From Bradyrhizobium sp. CCBAU 51627 (GTDB lineage Bacteria > Pseudomonadota > Alphaproteobacteria > Rhizobiales > Xanthobacteraceae), in NCBI RefSeq assembly GCF_028128765.1, contig NZ_LBJG01000008.1, positions 1 through 64,000 on the forward strand: DNA of 64,000 nt. Reading direction: 5' to 3'. The first letter of the stretch is position 1. Each line of letters starts with the position of its first letter. The notes beneath the pieces were generated by a model. It saw nothing but the letters and a program-made list of their open reading frames with translations, ran no database searches and was not told the DNA's origin. Shown here piece after piece: positions 29,120 through 38,227 of this stretch. A program made the position numbers and the translations under genes.

Positions 29120-29211
29120 CTGATTCCCACATCAAAGCCGGCGCTCGGTACCCCACCGCTGCGGTTCCGACTTTGTTGCCGCACAAATAGTGCACCTCGC
29201 CGGAGCAGCGT

Positions 29212-29225
29212 TTGCGCTAACGCAA
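29212..29225. promoter_or_regulatory. NnrR binding site, TTGCG-N4-CGCAA
   Basis: TTGCG-CTAA-CGCAA is a perfect dyad equal to the NnrR consensus known from NO-responsive promoters of alphaproteobacterial denitrifiers. It lies between norE (minus) and a small divergent open frame (plus), so it could serve both. Confidence 0.8.
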
Positions 29226-29292
29226 CGTTTCGCGGGTCCCTCCGCAATATCGTGGCCCGATATAACGGTTCCAGACAACGGCTGACGATGAC

Positions 29293-29448
29293 ATGAGTGA
29301 AGCACAACTCGGGCTGATGACAGCGACGCCGATCATCATCGTCTTCGCCATCGCGCTACGACGCATGGGGGTGCTCTCGACCGTTGCGATGGTCTCGGCG
29401 GTCAGCCTCTCCGTCGCGATCGCAGTGGTGCTGTTCACGACGCAGTAA
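29293..29448 (+). CDS. Small hydrophobic membrane protein, unknown
   Basis: A 51-residue frame with two hydrophobic segments (ATPIIIVFAIAL and VAMVSAVSLSVAIAVVLF) separated by a basic turn (RRMG). Codon third positions are strongly G/C, as in real genes here. No clear Shine-Dalgarno is visible. It is divergent from norE, and the NnrR box lies about 68 bases before its ATG. I do not recognise the family. Confidence 0.5.
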   Translation: MSEAQLGLMTATPIIIVFAIALRRMGVLSTVAMVSAVSLSVAIAVVLFTTQ

Positions 29449-29451
29449 AGC

Positions 29452-29544
29452 TGTCGTAGGTTGGGCGAAGTGAAGCGCTCCCACCCTTCTCTCGATCGGG
29501 TGATGGTGGGCACGGCGCGGTGCGCCTTTGCCCACTCTACGACA
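29452..29544. repeat. Dispersed inverted-repeat element (TGTCGTAG...CTACGACA)
   Basis: The ends TGTCGTAG and CTACGACA are perfect inverse copies, with inner TGGGCGAAG / CTTTGCCCA arms and an internal GGTGGGCACGGCG. The same GTGGGC...GCCCAC and GGGCACGGCGC blocks reappear at 52804-52910. This is the pattern of a REP-like family in Bradyrhizobium. Confidence 0.65.
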
Positions 29545-29556
29545 CTGCCGATTTGG

Positions 29557-30747
29557 CTACCGCCGCTGATTATAGACGTCGATGCACACTGCACCTAACA
29601 GCACCAGGCCCTTGATGACCTGCTGGTAATCGATGCCGATGCCGAGAATGGACATGCCGTTGTTCATCACGCCCATGATCATGGCGCCGACCACGGCGCC
29701 GCCGACGCGCCCCACGCCACCATAGGCCGAGGCGCCGCCAATAAAGCAGGCCGCGATGACGTCGAGTTCGAAGCCGAGACCCGCCTTGGGGGTTGCGGTG
29801 TTGAGGCGCGCGGCGAAGACGAGACCCGCGAGCGCAGCGAGAACGCCCATGTTGACGAAGGTGAAGAAGGTCAGCCGCTCGGTCTTGATGCCCGACAGGC
29901 CGGCTGCCTTGGCGTTGCCGCCGACGGCATAGATCTGTCGGCCGATCACGGTGCGGCGGGTGACGAAGCCATAGAGCGCAATCAGGGCGCTCATGATCAC
30001 CAGCACGTTGGGCAGGCCGCGATAGGTCGCGATCAGATAGGTAAAATAGAGCACGGCGCAGGCGAGCACGACGCTTTTGCCGAGGAAGAACGCGTAGGGC
30101 TCGACCTCGATGCCGTGCGCCACCTCACGCGCGCGGCCCTTGGCGCTGACATAGACCAGCCCCAGCGCCAGCAGCGCGCCGATAAGCATCGAAGTCGGAT
30201 GCAGCGTGCCGGATTCGGGCAACAGTTCCGGAATGAAGCCCGAGGACAATTTCTGGAACGTCGACGGGAACGGCCCCAGCGACTGGCCCTGCAGCACGGC
30301 AAGTGCCAGGCCCTTGAACACCAGCATGCCGGCCAGTGTCACGATGAAGGACGGGATCTTGAAATAAGCGACCCAATATCCCTGTGCAGCGCCGATGGCT
30401 GCGCCGACCACGAGGCAGGCGATGAAGGCGAGCGCGTAGTCGACCTTGTAGGTCACCATGAGTAGAGCGGCGACGGCGCCGACGAAGCCCGCGACCGACC
30501 CGACCGACAGGTCGATGTGCCCGGTGACGATCACCAGCAGCATGCCCAGTGCCATGATGACGATGTAGCTGTTCTGCAGCACCAGATTGGTCAGGTTGAG
30601 CGGCTGCAGCAGCGTGCCGCCGGTCATGATCTGGAAGAACAGCATGATCGCGATCAGCGACATCAGCATGCCGTAGTTGCGCAGATTGTTCTTGATGAAG
30701 CTACCGTGCCGGCGCTCCTCGGGCAGCGACACCGTCTTGTCGGTCAT
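29557..30747 (-). CDS. gguB: CUT2 sugar ABC transporter permease (GguB/XylH type)
   Basis: A 396-residue permease with about ten helices. It carries the CUT2 hallmarks VTGHIDLSVGSVAGFVGA, IPSFIVTLAGMLVFKGLAL, YAVGGNAKAAGLSGIKTERL and AACFIGGASAYGGVGRVGGAVVGA. The long form with an extra internal segment matches XylH/MmsB/GguB, partners of ChvE-type binding proteins. Its start overlaps the ATPase stop (ATGA). It is the last gene of the sugar locus. Confidence 0.92.
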   Translation of the reverse strand: MTDKTVSLPEERRHGSFIKNNLRNYGMLMSLIAIMLFFQIMTGGTLLQPLNLTNLVLQNSYIVIMALGMLLVIVTGHIDLSVGSVAGFVGAVAALLMVTYKVDYALAFIACLVVGAAIGAAQGYWVAYFKIPSFIVTLAGMLVFKGLALAVLQGQSLGPFPSTFQKLSSGFIPELLPESGTLHPTSMLIGALLALGLVYVSAKGRAREVAHGIEVEPYAFFLGKSVVLACAVLYFTYLIATYRGLPNVLVIMSALIALYGFVTRRTVIGRQIYAVGGNAKAAGLSGIKTERLTFFTFVNMGVLAALAGLVFAARLNTATPKAGLGFELDVIAACFIGGASAYGGVGRVGGAVVGAMIMGVMNNGMSILGIGIDYQQVIKGLVLLGAVCIDVYNQRR

Positions 30748-32321
30748 GGCTGCGATCCTCCCATTTCAGCGGCCTCGGCCGCGCCGTTACCGTTGCTTCG
30801 TTCGTTGCGCATGATGGCGCGCATGATCTTTTCCTGTGTCGCCTCAGCGCCCGGGAACTCGCCCACGAAGGCACCATCATTCATGACACAGATGCGGTCG
30901 CAGATGCCGAGCAGCTCGGGCATCTCCGAGGAGATCACCACGACGCCACGGCCGGCTTCTGCCAGCTCGTTGATGATACAGTAAATCTCGTATTTGGCAC
31001 CGACGTCGATGCCCCTTGTCGGCTCGTCCAGGATCAAGACCTTGGGGTCGGTCATCAGCCATTTAGACAGGACCACCTTCTGCTGGTTCCCGCCGGAGAG
31101 CTGGCCGGTCTCCTGGTAGACGTCGGAGCAGCGGATGCGCATCCGGTTCCGGTAGTCGCTGGCGATCTTCAGCTCGGCGATGTCATCGATCACCCTGCCC
31201 GGCGCGACCTGGTCGAGGCTCGCCAGCGTAATGTTCTTGCGAACGTCGTCAGCCAGGATCAGGCCAAGCTGCTTGCGGTCCTCGGTGACATAGGCAAGGC
31301 CGGAGTCGATCGCAGCCGCGACGCTTGGCAGCACGATCTCACGACCCTCGAGGGCGATGTGGCCGCTGATATTGGTGCCCCAGGATCGGCCGAACAGGCT
31401 CATGGCGAACTCGGTGCGTCCCGCGCCCATCAGCCCGGCAATGCCGACGACCTCGCCGCGCCTGACGCCAAAATTGACGTTCTTGATCACCTGCCGCTCG
31501 GGATGGATGGGGTGATAGACCGACCAGTTCGAAACCTCCATCACCGGCTCGCCGATCTTGGCGCGGCGCTCGGGGAAACGATGGGCGAGATCGCGGTTGA
31601 CCATGCTGCGGATGATGCGGTCTTCCTGGATCGCCCCGGCGCGGCAGTCGATGCTATCGACGGTGCGGCCGTCGCGCAGCACGGTGATGTGGTCGGCGAC
31701 CTTTGCGACCTCGTTGAGCTTGTGCGAGATCAGGATCGAGCCGATGCCCTGCTCGCGGAACGCCATCAGCCGTTCCAGCAAGGCGGCGCTGTCGGCCTCG
31801 TTCAGGCTCGCGGTCGGCTCGTCCAGGATCAGCATCCGCACTCGCTTGGACAGCGCCTTGGCGATCTCGACCAGTTGCTGCTTGCCGACCCCGAGATCGG
31901 TGATCAGCGTATCCGGCGATTCCTTCAGGCCGACCTGGGCGAGCAATTCGCGGGTGCGGCGGTAAACCTCGTCGCGATCGATCACGCCGAACTTCGATGG
32001 CGGATGCGACAGGAAAATGTTCTCCGCGATCGACATCAGCGGAATCAGCGCCAGTTCCTGATGGATGATGATGATGCCGAGCGCCTCGGAATCGTTGATG
32101 TCGCGAAAGCGGCGCTCCTCGCCCTCGAAGATGATAGTGCCCTCATAGCTGCCTGCGGGGTAGACGCCGCTCAGCACCTTCATCAAGGTCGACTTGCCGG
32201 CGCCGTTCTCCCCGACAAGGGCGTGAATCTGGCCGGCCTCGACCGAAAAATTGACGTCGCGCAACGCCTGAACGCCGGCAAAGCTCTTGCTGACGTTGCG
32301 CATCTCCAGCATGGCGGTCAT
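30744..32321 (-). CDS. gguA: CUT2 sugar ABC transporter ATPase with two nucleotide-binding domains (GguA/XylG type)
   Basis: A 525-residue double ATPase. Domain 1 has Walker A GENGAGKST, a modified signature (GVGKQQLVEIAKAL) and Walker B LILDEPTASL. Domain 2 has a degenerate Walker A (GLMGAGRTEF, no Lys) but an intact LSGGNQQKV signature and LILDEPTRGID. This asymmetry is normal for RbsA/XylG proteins. It powers GguB for import of sugar bound by ChvE. A palindromic repeat separates it from chvE. Confidence 0.93.
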   Translation of the reverse strand: MTAMLEMRNVSKSFAGVQALRDVNFSVEAGQIHALVGENGAGKSTLMKVLSGVYPAGSYEGTIIFEGEERRFRDINDSEALGIIIIHQELALIPLMSIAENIFLSHPPSKFGVIDRDEVYRRTRELLAQVGLKESPDTLITDLGVGKQQLVEIAKALSKRVRMLILDEPTASLNEADSAALLERLMAFREQGIGSILISHKLNEVAKVADHITVLRDGRTVDSIDCRAGAIQEDRIIRSMVNRDLAHRFPERRAKIGEPVMEVSNWSVYHPIHPERQVIKNVNFGVRRGEVVGIAGLMGAGRTEFAMSLFGRSWGTNISGHIALEGREIVLPSVAAAIDSGLAYVTEDRKQLGLILADDVRKNITLASLDQVAPGRVIDDIAELKIASDYRNRMRIRCSDVYQETGQLSGGNQQKVVLSKWLMTDPKVLILDEPTRGIDVGAKYEIYCIINELAEAGRGVVVISSEMPELLGICDRICVMNDGAFVGEFPGAEATQEKIMRAIMRNERSNGNGAAEAAEMGGSQP

Positions 32322-32342
32322 TGGCTTGGTATCCCTAAATCA

Positions 32343-32424
32343 CCGTCGTTCCGGGGCGCCCGTTAGGGCGAACCCGGAACCTCGAGATTCCGGGTTCGAT
32401 GCTTCGCATCGCCCCCGGAATGAC
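32343..32424. repeat. Palindromic repeat between chvE and gguA
   Basis: Outer arms CGTCGTTCCGGGGCG / CGCCCCCGGAATGAC enclose an inner AACCCGGAA-N8-TTCCGGGTT hairpin. This is a well-known style of dispersed element in Bradyrhizobium. Its place right after a binding-protein gene suggests it may protect the chvE mRNA end. Confidence 0.7.
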
Positions 32425-32437
32425 CGAGCACTCAGTC

Positions 32438-33511
32438 TTACTGGAACTGCGACTTCTTGTAATAGCCGCTGTCGACCAGAACCTTCTCCCAATTGTCCTT
32501 GTACACCACGACCGGCTTCAGGAGGTAGGACGGCACGGTCTTGACGCCGTTCTCATAAGTCTTGGTGTCGTTGACCGTAACCTGCTTGCCGGCGAGCGCC
32601 GCATCGACCATGTCGGCGGTCACCTTGGCGAGATCGCGGGTGTCCTTGAAGATGGTCGAGTACTGGTCGCCGCGCAGCATCGCCTTGATCGAGGGGACCT
32701 CGGCGTCCTGGCCAGAGATGATCGGCATCGGCTGGTCGGCGCTGCCGTAGCCGACGCCCTTCAGCGAGGAGATGATTCCGATCGAGATGCCGTCATAGGG
32801 CGACAGCACGGCGCTGATCTTCTTGTTGCCGTAGTAAGCGCTGAGCAAATTGTCCATGCGGGCCTGCGCGGTGGCACCGTCCCAGCGCAAGGTGGCGACC
32901 TTGTCCATGCCCATCTGGCCCGAAGCGACCACGAGCTTGCCGCTGTCGATGTAGGGCTTCAGTACGCTCATCGCGCCGTTGTAGAAGAAGTAGGCGTTGT
33001 TGTCGTCGGGCGAGCCGCCGAACAGCTCGATGTTGAAGGGACCCTTGCCCTCCTTGAGGCCGAGCCCCTTCTCGATCGATTGCGCCTGGAGCACGCCGAC
33101 CTGGAAATTGTCGAAGGTCGCGTAATAGTCGACATTCGGCGTGCCGCGGATCAGGCGGTCATAGGCGATCACGGTGGCGCCCTTCGACTTGGCCTGCTTG
33201 AGCACGTCGGACAGCGTGGTGCCGTCGATCGCGGCGATCACCAGCACCTTGGCGCCCTTGGTCACCATGTTTTCGACCTGCGAAAGCTGGTTCGGAATGT
33301 CATCCTCGGCATATTGCAGGTCGGTGTTGTAGCCGCGCTCCTTGAGCACCTTGACCATGTTGTTGCCATCGTCGATCCAGCGCGCAGAGGATTTCGTCGG
33401 CATCGCGATGCCCACGGTAGGTTTCTCCTGCGCGGAGACGGTAAGGCCCGAGGCCATCGTTGCGGCACCGGCCAGCGCCATCGCAAGAAATGTCGTCTTC
33501 AATTTCAACAT
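32438..33511 (-). CDS. chvE: Periplasmic sugar-binding protein ChvE
   Basis: A 357-residue binding protein with a signal peptide ([27 protein letters not shown]). The mature start [27 protein letters not shown] is the ChvE/XylF-type pattern, with [38 protein letters not shown] and [14 protein letters not shown] continuing it. ChvE proteins bind arabinose, galactose, glucose or xylose, and in Agrobacterium also feed sugar signals to VirA. Followed by gguA and gguB, it should be the importer component. It is 86 bases downstream of the lactonase gene. Confidence 0.93.
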   Translation of the reverse strand: MLKLKTTFLAMALAGAATMASGLTVSAQEKPTVGIAMPTKSSARWIDDGNNMVKVLKERGYNTDLQYAEDDIPNQLSQVENMVTKGAKVLVIAAIDGTTLSDVLKQAKSKGATVIAYDRLIRGTPNVDYYATFDNFQVGVLQAQSIEKGLGLKEGKGPFNIELFGGSPDDNNAYFFYNGAMSVLKPYIDSGKLVVASGQMGMDKVATLRWDGATAQARMDNLLSAYYGNKKISAVLSPYDGISIGIISSLKGVGYGSADQPMPIISGQDAEVPSIKAMLRGDQYSTIFKDTRDLAKVTADMVDAALAGKQVTVNDTKTYENGVKTVPSYLLKPVVVYKDNWEKVLVDSGYYKKSQFQ

Positions 33512-33560
33512 GCTTCACTCCCTTTGGGTGTCAGACTGTTTCTTCGTGTCGTCGAGTACA

Positions 33561-33584
33561 GAGGTCGAGGTAGAGGTAGAGGTC
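33561..33584. repeat. Four hexamer repeats GAGGTM in the chvE leader
   Basis: Four tandem 6-base units (GAGGTC, GAGGTA, GAGGTA, GAGGTC) lie 50-73 bases upstream of the chvE start. Units of this size could change number by slippage and alter promoter spacing; that is only a possibility. Confidence 0.6.
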
Positions 33585-33597
33585 GGCTTCGGATCTC

Positions 33598-34479
33598 CTA
33601 TGCGAGCTTGACATCGGGCTCCGCACGTCCGCGTGCGGATGCCTCCAACAGAAAGGTGCAGCCTCCTTGCGGATCGGCGGCACGCGCTTCAGCGTCCATA
33701 TCTTGCCAGGCAGAGGTGACAAGGAGGCGCGACAAATCCGGGCCGACGAAGGCCGGACAACTCGCCTGCTTGGCCGGGACGCGCAGCGAGCGGAGGCGCT
33801 CGCCTTGCGGCGAATAGACATCGACCCGGCCGGCGCCCCAGCAGGCGTTCCAGATCCGCCCGTCGGCATCGCACACTGAACCGTCGAGCCCGCCGATGCC
33901 GGTGTGGCGCAGCAGCACCTCGGGCTCGCCGCGCGGCAGGCCGGTGGCTGGATTGAGAGGCACCGCATAGAGCACGGCGCGGGCGGTGTCGGCGAAATAG
34001 CCTATCGCGCCATCGGGCGAGAAGCAGATCGAATTGGGAATGCTGATGCCGGGAAACAGCGTCGATATCTTGCCGCGATGGAGCGCGTAGATCGCTCCGA
34101 GTCCCCGCTCGGCCTTTCGTCCCATGGTGCCGATCCAGAACGTGCCGGATTGATGCACGCGGCAATCATTGGAGCGCGTGGCGGGATTGTCCGCCTCGAG
34201 GGGACAGAACAGCGTCATGGCGCCATCGGCGAGTGTGCGGATGTAACAACCATCTTCCGCGACGACGAGCTGGCGCCCGGCATCGATCCGCCCGAGCGCG
34301 CTGGCCATCCGGCCGAGCGCATGAACGCGAATGCTGCCGCTGCCGAGATGCGCCTCGAACAGGCGCCCTTCGCGAATGTCGAACCACCATGCGGTGTCCG
34401 TAGTCGCGTCATAGGTCGGCCCCTCGCCGAGGTGACAGTGCTCGGCGGAGAGAACGGAGGTCAGTACCTCTTCCATCAT
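33598..34479 (-). CDS. SMP-30/gluconolactonase-family sugar lactonase
   Basis: A 293-residue six-bladed propeller lactonase. Metal-site regions are visible: HLGEGPTYD with the N-terminal Glu, SNDCRVHQSGTFWIGTM, and IPNSICFSPDG with Asn and Asp. It would open the sugar lactone produced by the neighbouring dehydrogenase to the aldonic acid. Its ATG overlaps the mutarotase stop (ATGA), tying it to the same transcript. The context suggests arabinono- or galactonolactone. Confidence 0.9.
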   Translation of the reverse strand: MMEEVLTSVLSAEHCHLGEGPTYDATTDTAWWFDIREGRLFEAHLGSGSIRVHALGRMASALGRIDAGRQLVVAEDGCYIRTLADGAMTLFCPLEADNPATRSNDCRVHQSGTFWIGTMGRKAERGLGAIYALHRGKISTLFPGISIPNSICFSPDGAIGYFADTARAVLYAVPLNPATGLPRGEPEVLLRHTGIGGLDGSVCDADGRIWNACWGAGRVDVYSPQGERLRSLRVPAKQASCPAFVGPDLSRLLVTSAWQDMDAEARAADPQGGCTFLLEASARGRAEPDVKLA

Positions 34480-35546
34480 GGCGCCCTCACTGCGAAGCGA
34501 TAGACGGTGTGATGGCGATAGATCCCGCCTGGATCGAGGCGCGGACTCGGAAAGTCCGGCCGATTCGGCGCGTTCGGCCAGATGTGCGGCTCGAGGCAGA
34601 TGGCGTCCGACTGCCGGATCAGCTTGCCACCCTTGCCGGAGATCGTGCCGTCGAGATAGTTGCCGGAATAGACCTGAAGGCCGGGCTGATCGGTGAATAG
34701 CTCCATGATGCGGCCCGAACGCGCCCCCTCCAGCCGGGCTGCGAGCGCGAGCCTGCCGTCGCGCGCGAGACAGTACGTATGGTCGTAGCCCTTGCCGTTG
34801 CGCAATTGCTGATCGCCCGCACGGATGCGCGCACCAACGGCGCGAGCCTCGCGAAAGTCGAATGGCGTGCCGGCCACGCTGCGCCGCGGCTCGGGCAGCG
34901 GAATCGCGGTTGGGTCGATGGCGAGGAAATGCTCAGCCGCAACCATCAGCTTGTGATCGAGCGTCGATGAGCCTGACGTCGCACCTTCCAGATTGAAGAA
35001 GCTGTGGTTCGTGAGGTTGACGATGGTCGGCCGGTCGGTCCGCGCCTCCATCATCAGCGACAGCTCAGCCGGGCCGGTGACGCGATAGGTCAGGCGCACG
35101 TCGAGCTTGCCGGGATAATTTTCCTCGCCATGCGGGCTGGTATAGGTCAGCGTGACCGCTGGGCTGGCGCCGTTGTCGATCTCGGCAACGTCCCAGAGCT
35201 TGCGGTCGAAACCGTCGAGGCCGCCGTGCAGCGCATTCGGGCCGTTGTTGACGGCAAGCTGGAAGGTCTCGCCATCAAGAGAGAACTGCCCGTTGGCGAT
35301 GCGGTTGGCATACCGACCGACCGTCGCGCCAAAGAACTTTCTTTCGGCAAGATAGCCGGCAAAGCCGTCATGGCCGAGCACGACGTCATCGCAACTGCCC
35401 TTGGCATCCGGCGCAAGCAGCGCCTGAATCACCGCGCCATGGGTGATGATGCGGGCCTCAAACCCGCCTTCCCCGCGCAACACGATGCGCTCGACATCGC
35501 GTCCATCAGGCAGCGTTCCGAAGACGTCTTTTGTTGCGCCGGCCAT
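34476..35546 (-). CDS. galM: Aldose 1-epimerase (mutarotase)
   Basis: A 356-residue GalM-family protein. Substrate-site motifs are seen: GATVGRYANRIANGQF, NNGPNALHGGLDGFDRKLW, NLTNHSFFNLEG with the catalytic His, and late GLQVYSGNYLDG and AICLEPHIWPNAPNRPDFP with the catalytic Glu. It interconverts alpha and beta anomers so the dehydrogenase gets the right form. It is two bases after the dehydrogenase stop. Confidence 0.93.
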   Translation of the reverse strand: MAGATKDVFGTLPDGRDVERIVLRGEGGFEARIITHGAVIQALLAPDAKGSCDDVVLGHDGFAGYLAERKFFGATVGRYANRIANGQFSLDGETFQLAVNNGPNALHGGLDGFDRKLWDVAEIDNGASPAVTLTYTSPHGEENYPGKLDVRLTYRVTGPAELSLMMEARTDRPTIVNLTNHSFFNLEGATSGSSTLDHKLMVAAEHFLAIDPTAIPLPEPRRSVAGTPFDFREARAVGARIRAGDQQLRNGKGYDHTYCLARDGRLALAARLEGARSGRIMELFTDQPGLQVYSGNYLDGTISGKGGKLIRQSDAICLEPHIWPNAPNRPDFPSPRLDPGGIYRHHTVYRFAVRAP

Positions 35547-35548
35547 GC

Positions 35549-36475
35549 CTAGTCCACGAACGGTTCGACGATGTTACGCTTGCCGAGCAGGAAAGCGTCC
35601 GCAACGAGACGAAGCGGCGCCAGGTCGACATCGCGCTCGCCGGTCGCAGCGAGCTTGACAAAGTGCCGGTACAGCTCGCGATATTCGTGATCGGGCGCCT
35701 CGGCAACAACCTTGCCGTCGATCTCCATGATCCTGCCGCCGCGGGATAATGTCATCCGGCCCTGATCCGTTTCCGCAACGATATCCCAGCTCTGGGGTCC
35801 GGTCTGGCGAAAGTCAAATTCGGCCGTCACCGGCAGGCCGTCGATATCGGTCAAGGTCAGGTTGGCGGCAATCGGCGACTGGCAATTGGCCGGAAAGGCG
35901 AGCTCAGCCGCGGTGACGAACACCGGCTTTGGCAGGATGCGCGTCAGGATCGAGAGCGCGTTGATGCCGGGATCGAACACGCCGAGCCCGCCGGGTTCCC
36001 AAATCCAGGCTTGGCCGGGATGCCAGACGCGGACGTCTTCCTTCCAGTTGATGTGCACCGCCTTGATCCGGCGCGTAGCGAGCCACTCGCGGGCCGGCTC
36101 GACCGCCGGCGCGTGACGCGAATGCCAGGTCGCAAACAGGGTGCGCTTTGCATCCGTTGCCATCGCGACAAGCGGATCGAGCTCGGCGACACCGATGCCA
36201 GGGGGCTTCTCCAGCATGACATGTTTGCCGGCGGCGAGCGCCGCGGCAGCCTGGGCGCGACGCACCTGCGGCGGCGTGCAGAGCGACACCGCATCGATCG
36301 GCGGTCCCTTTTCCAACAGCTCTTCGATGGTTGCGAAATGCGGCAGGCCCGGCAGCGACGCGTTGCGGCTGGCAATCGCGGCGAGCATCGCACCTGGCAC
36401 TGCTGCGATCGCGCCGACATGCTGGTCCCGCGCGATCTTGCCGAAGCCAACGATGGCGATGCGAAATTCAGTCAC
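35549..36475 (-). CDS. Gfo/Idh/MocA-family sugar 1-dehydrogenase (galactose/arabinose type)
   Basis: A 308-residue oxidoreductase with an N-terminal NAD(P) fold (RIAIVGFGKIARDQHV), the family EKP motif (HVMLEKPPGIG) and a C-terminal beta-sheet domain with GGLGVFDPGINALS. It resembles bacterial D-galactose/L-arabinose 1-dehydrogenases, which form the lactone in oxidative sugar pathways. The neighbours (mutarotase and lactonase) support this. The GTG at 36475 with a GGAGAG upstream is preferred; it lies just after the regulator stop. A GTG at 36490 is an alternative. Confidence 0.88.
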   Translation of the reverse strand: MTEFRIAIVGFGKIARDQHVGAIAAVPGAMLAAIASRNASLPGLPHFATIEELLEKGPPIDAVSLCTPPQVRRAQAAAALAAGKHVMLEKPPGIGVAELDPLVAMATDAKRTLFATWHSRHAPAVEPAREWLATRRIKAVHINWKEDVRVWHPGQAWIWEPGGLGVFDPGINALSILTRILPKPVFVTAAELAFPANCQSPIAANLTLTDIDGLPVTAEFDFRQTGPQSWDIVAETDQGRMTLSRGGRIMEIDGKVVAEAPDHEYRELYRHFVKLAATGERDVDLAPLRLVADAFLLGKRNIVEPFVD

Positions 36476-36479
36476 GGCG

Positions 36480-37250
36480 TTACTCTCCACTCTTCGCGGA
36501 CGGCAGCCCCTCGACGGCGACCGTCTCGATCACGGTGTCCTCGTGGCGGCTCATGCCGTTGTGAATGACGAAAACCATCGCCTCCGACGCCGTCCCGGCA
36601 TCGCCGGCTGCGATCGCATCGACAATCTTTTGATGCCACTGCAGCACGGTGTCGCGGTCCTCCGGATCGACCGGGGCACTGAGGAGGAACGAGGCGCGCA
36701 AGGCGGCCTCGATCACATGCCCGATCGAGCGCATGAACAGATTACCCGATGCTCGCGCCACTGCAACATGGAGCGCGAGATCGGCATCGGCAAAGCCGAC
36801 GGAATCGGAAGCCTCGAGCCGCATGCGCTCCATGGTGCGGCGAAGCTCGGCGACATCCTCCTCCGACCGGTGCGCGGCCGCCAGCGCCGCCGCTCGCGGC
36901 TCGACGGCGAGCCGGATCTCGGCGAGGTCGTCGAGGAAACGCTTGTCGATGCCGGCATCGAGATGCCAGGCCAGGACGTCGGCGTCGAACATGTTCCAGG
37001 CGCCGCGCTCGCGCACGACGGTTCCGACCCGTGCTTTGGTGGTGAGCAGACCCTTGGCGACGAGCGTCTTCACACTTTCGCGCAGCACCGGCCGCGACAC
37101 GCCGAACATTGCGGTCAGCTCGGCATCGCCCGGCAGCCGCGCCCCCTCGGCATAGCGGCCTGCGATGATGTCAACGCCGATCGAACGGGCCACTTCCGCA
37201 TGGTTGGAATGGGCCCGGCGTGTCGGGATGACGACGATGCGCGAGGTCAT
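36480..37250 (-). CDS. GntR-family regulator, FadR (FCD) subfamily
   Basis: A 256-residue regulator. The winged HTH (YAEGARLPGDAELTAMFGVSRPVLRESVKTLVAKGLL) is followed by a helical FCD ligand domain with metal-ligand-like Asp/His positions (EIRLAVEPRAAALAA, ADADLALHVAVARASGN, QHQK-type WHQKIVDAI). It is embedded between permease and dehydrogenase genes with a four-base overlap at its start. It probably represses the sugar locus until a sugar acid or sugar is present; inverted repeats at 41950-41970 are a candidate target. Confidence 0.92.
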   Translation of the reverse strand: MTSRIVVIPTRRAHSNHAEVARSIGVDIIAGRYAEGARLPGDAELTAMFGVSRPVLRESVKTLVAKGLLTTKARVGTVVRERGAWNMFDADVLAWHLDAGIDKRFLDDLAEIRLAVEPRAAALAAAHRSEEDVAELRRTMERMRLEASDSVGFADADLALHVAVARASGNLFMRSIGHVIEAALRASFLLSAPVDPEDRDTVLQWHQKIVDAIAAGDAGTASEAMVFVIHNGMSRHEDTVIETVAVEGLPSAKSGE

Positions 37251-38227
37251 GACACGGCTCCCCCAGGCTTCGCCGCCGGCCGTCGCGCCAGCGCGACCAG
37301 TCCTTGCTGCAGGGCGATGAAAGCGAACAGCAAGATTCCGGTCGCAATCTTGGTCCACCAGCTCGACAGCGTGCCGTCGAAATTGATGTAGGTCTGGATC
37401 ATGCCCTGGATCAGCACGCCGAGGAACGTGCCGATCACAGAGCCCTGCCCGCCCGTCAGCAGCGTGCCGCCGATCACGACTGCAGCAATACTATCGAGCT
37501 CGACACCGACAGCAGAGAGTGAATAGCCGGCGCTGGTGTAAAAAGAGAACACGATGCCGGCCAGCCCTGCGAGCAAGCTCGAAAGCATGTAGATCTTCAC
37601 CGTCATCTTGCCGACGGCGACGCCCATCAGGCTCGCGGTCGCCCGGTTACCACCGAGCGCATAGACATTCGCACCAAACCGGGTGAGCTGCAGCAGAAGT
37701 GCGCCGCCGACCACGATGACGAGCATGACGATGGCGATCGCAGTCAGCCGCCCGCCGCCGGGCATGCGCAGCGCGAAGTCCGACACCGTTGAATAAACAG
37801 GCGCGCTGATCGGCACCGATTCCGTCGAGAGCAGGAAGCTCGCGCCGCGCGCGAGGAACATGCCGGCCAGCGTCACAATGAACGGTGGCAGGTCGAAAAC
37901 GTGGATAATCGCGCCCATCGCGGCGCCAAAGACCGCCGAGAGCGCGAGGATGGCGACGAAGGCGACCAGCGGCGGCACGCCCCAGTGCTCGATCGCGAGC
38001 GCGACGAACACCGTGGTGAAGCCGATCACCGACCCGACCGACAGATCGATGCCGCCGGAGATGATGACGAAGGTCATCCCGGTCGCGACGATGCCGAGGA
38101 AAGCGTTGTCGGTGAGGAGATTGCCCACCACGCGCGTGGAAGCGATGTTGGGAAACTGCACCGCGCAAGCCGCAAAGCCCGCGACGAGAACGATGGCCGT
38201 GATCAGGACGGGCGGCAGGCCTTTCAT
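37247..38227 (-). CDS. CUT2 sugar ABC transporter permease (YjfF type)
   Basis: A 326-residue permease with the CUT2 motifs ISGGIDLSVGSVIGFTTV, LPPFIVTLAGMFLARGASFLLS, YALGGNRATASLMGVAV and AAVVIGGTLLTGGQGSVIGTFLG. Its closest pattern is YjfF, one of two permeases in the YtfQRT-YjfF galactofuranose/arabinose importer. Stop and start codons overlap with its neighbours on both sides. Confidence 0.92.
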   Translation of the reverse strand: MKGLPPVLITAIVLVAGFAACAVQFPNIASTRVVGNLLTDNAFLGIVATGMTFVIISGGIDLSVGSVIGFTTVFVALAIEHWGVPPLVAFVAILALSAVFGAAMGAIIHVFDLPPFIVTLAGMFLARGASFLLSTESVPISAPVYSTVSDFALRMPGGGRLTAIAIVMLVIVVGGALLLQLTRFGANVYALGGNRATASLMGVAVGKMTVKIYMLSSLLAGLAGIVFSFYTSAGYSLSAVGVELDSIAAVVIGGTLLTGGQGSVIGTFLGVLIQGMIQTYINFDGTLSSWWTKIATGILLFAFIALQQGLVALARRPAAKPGGAVS

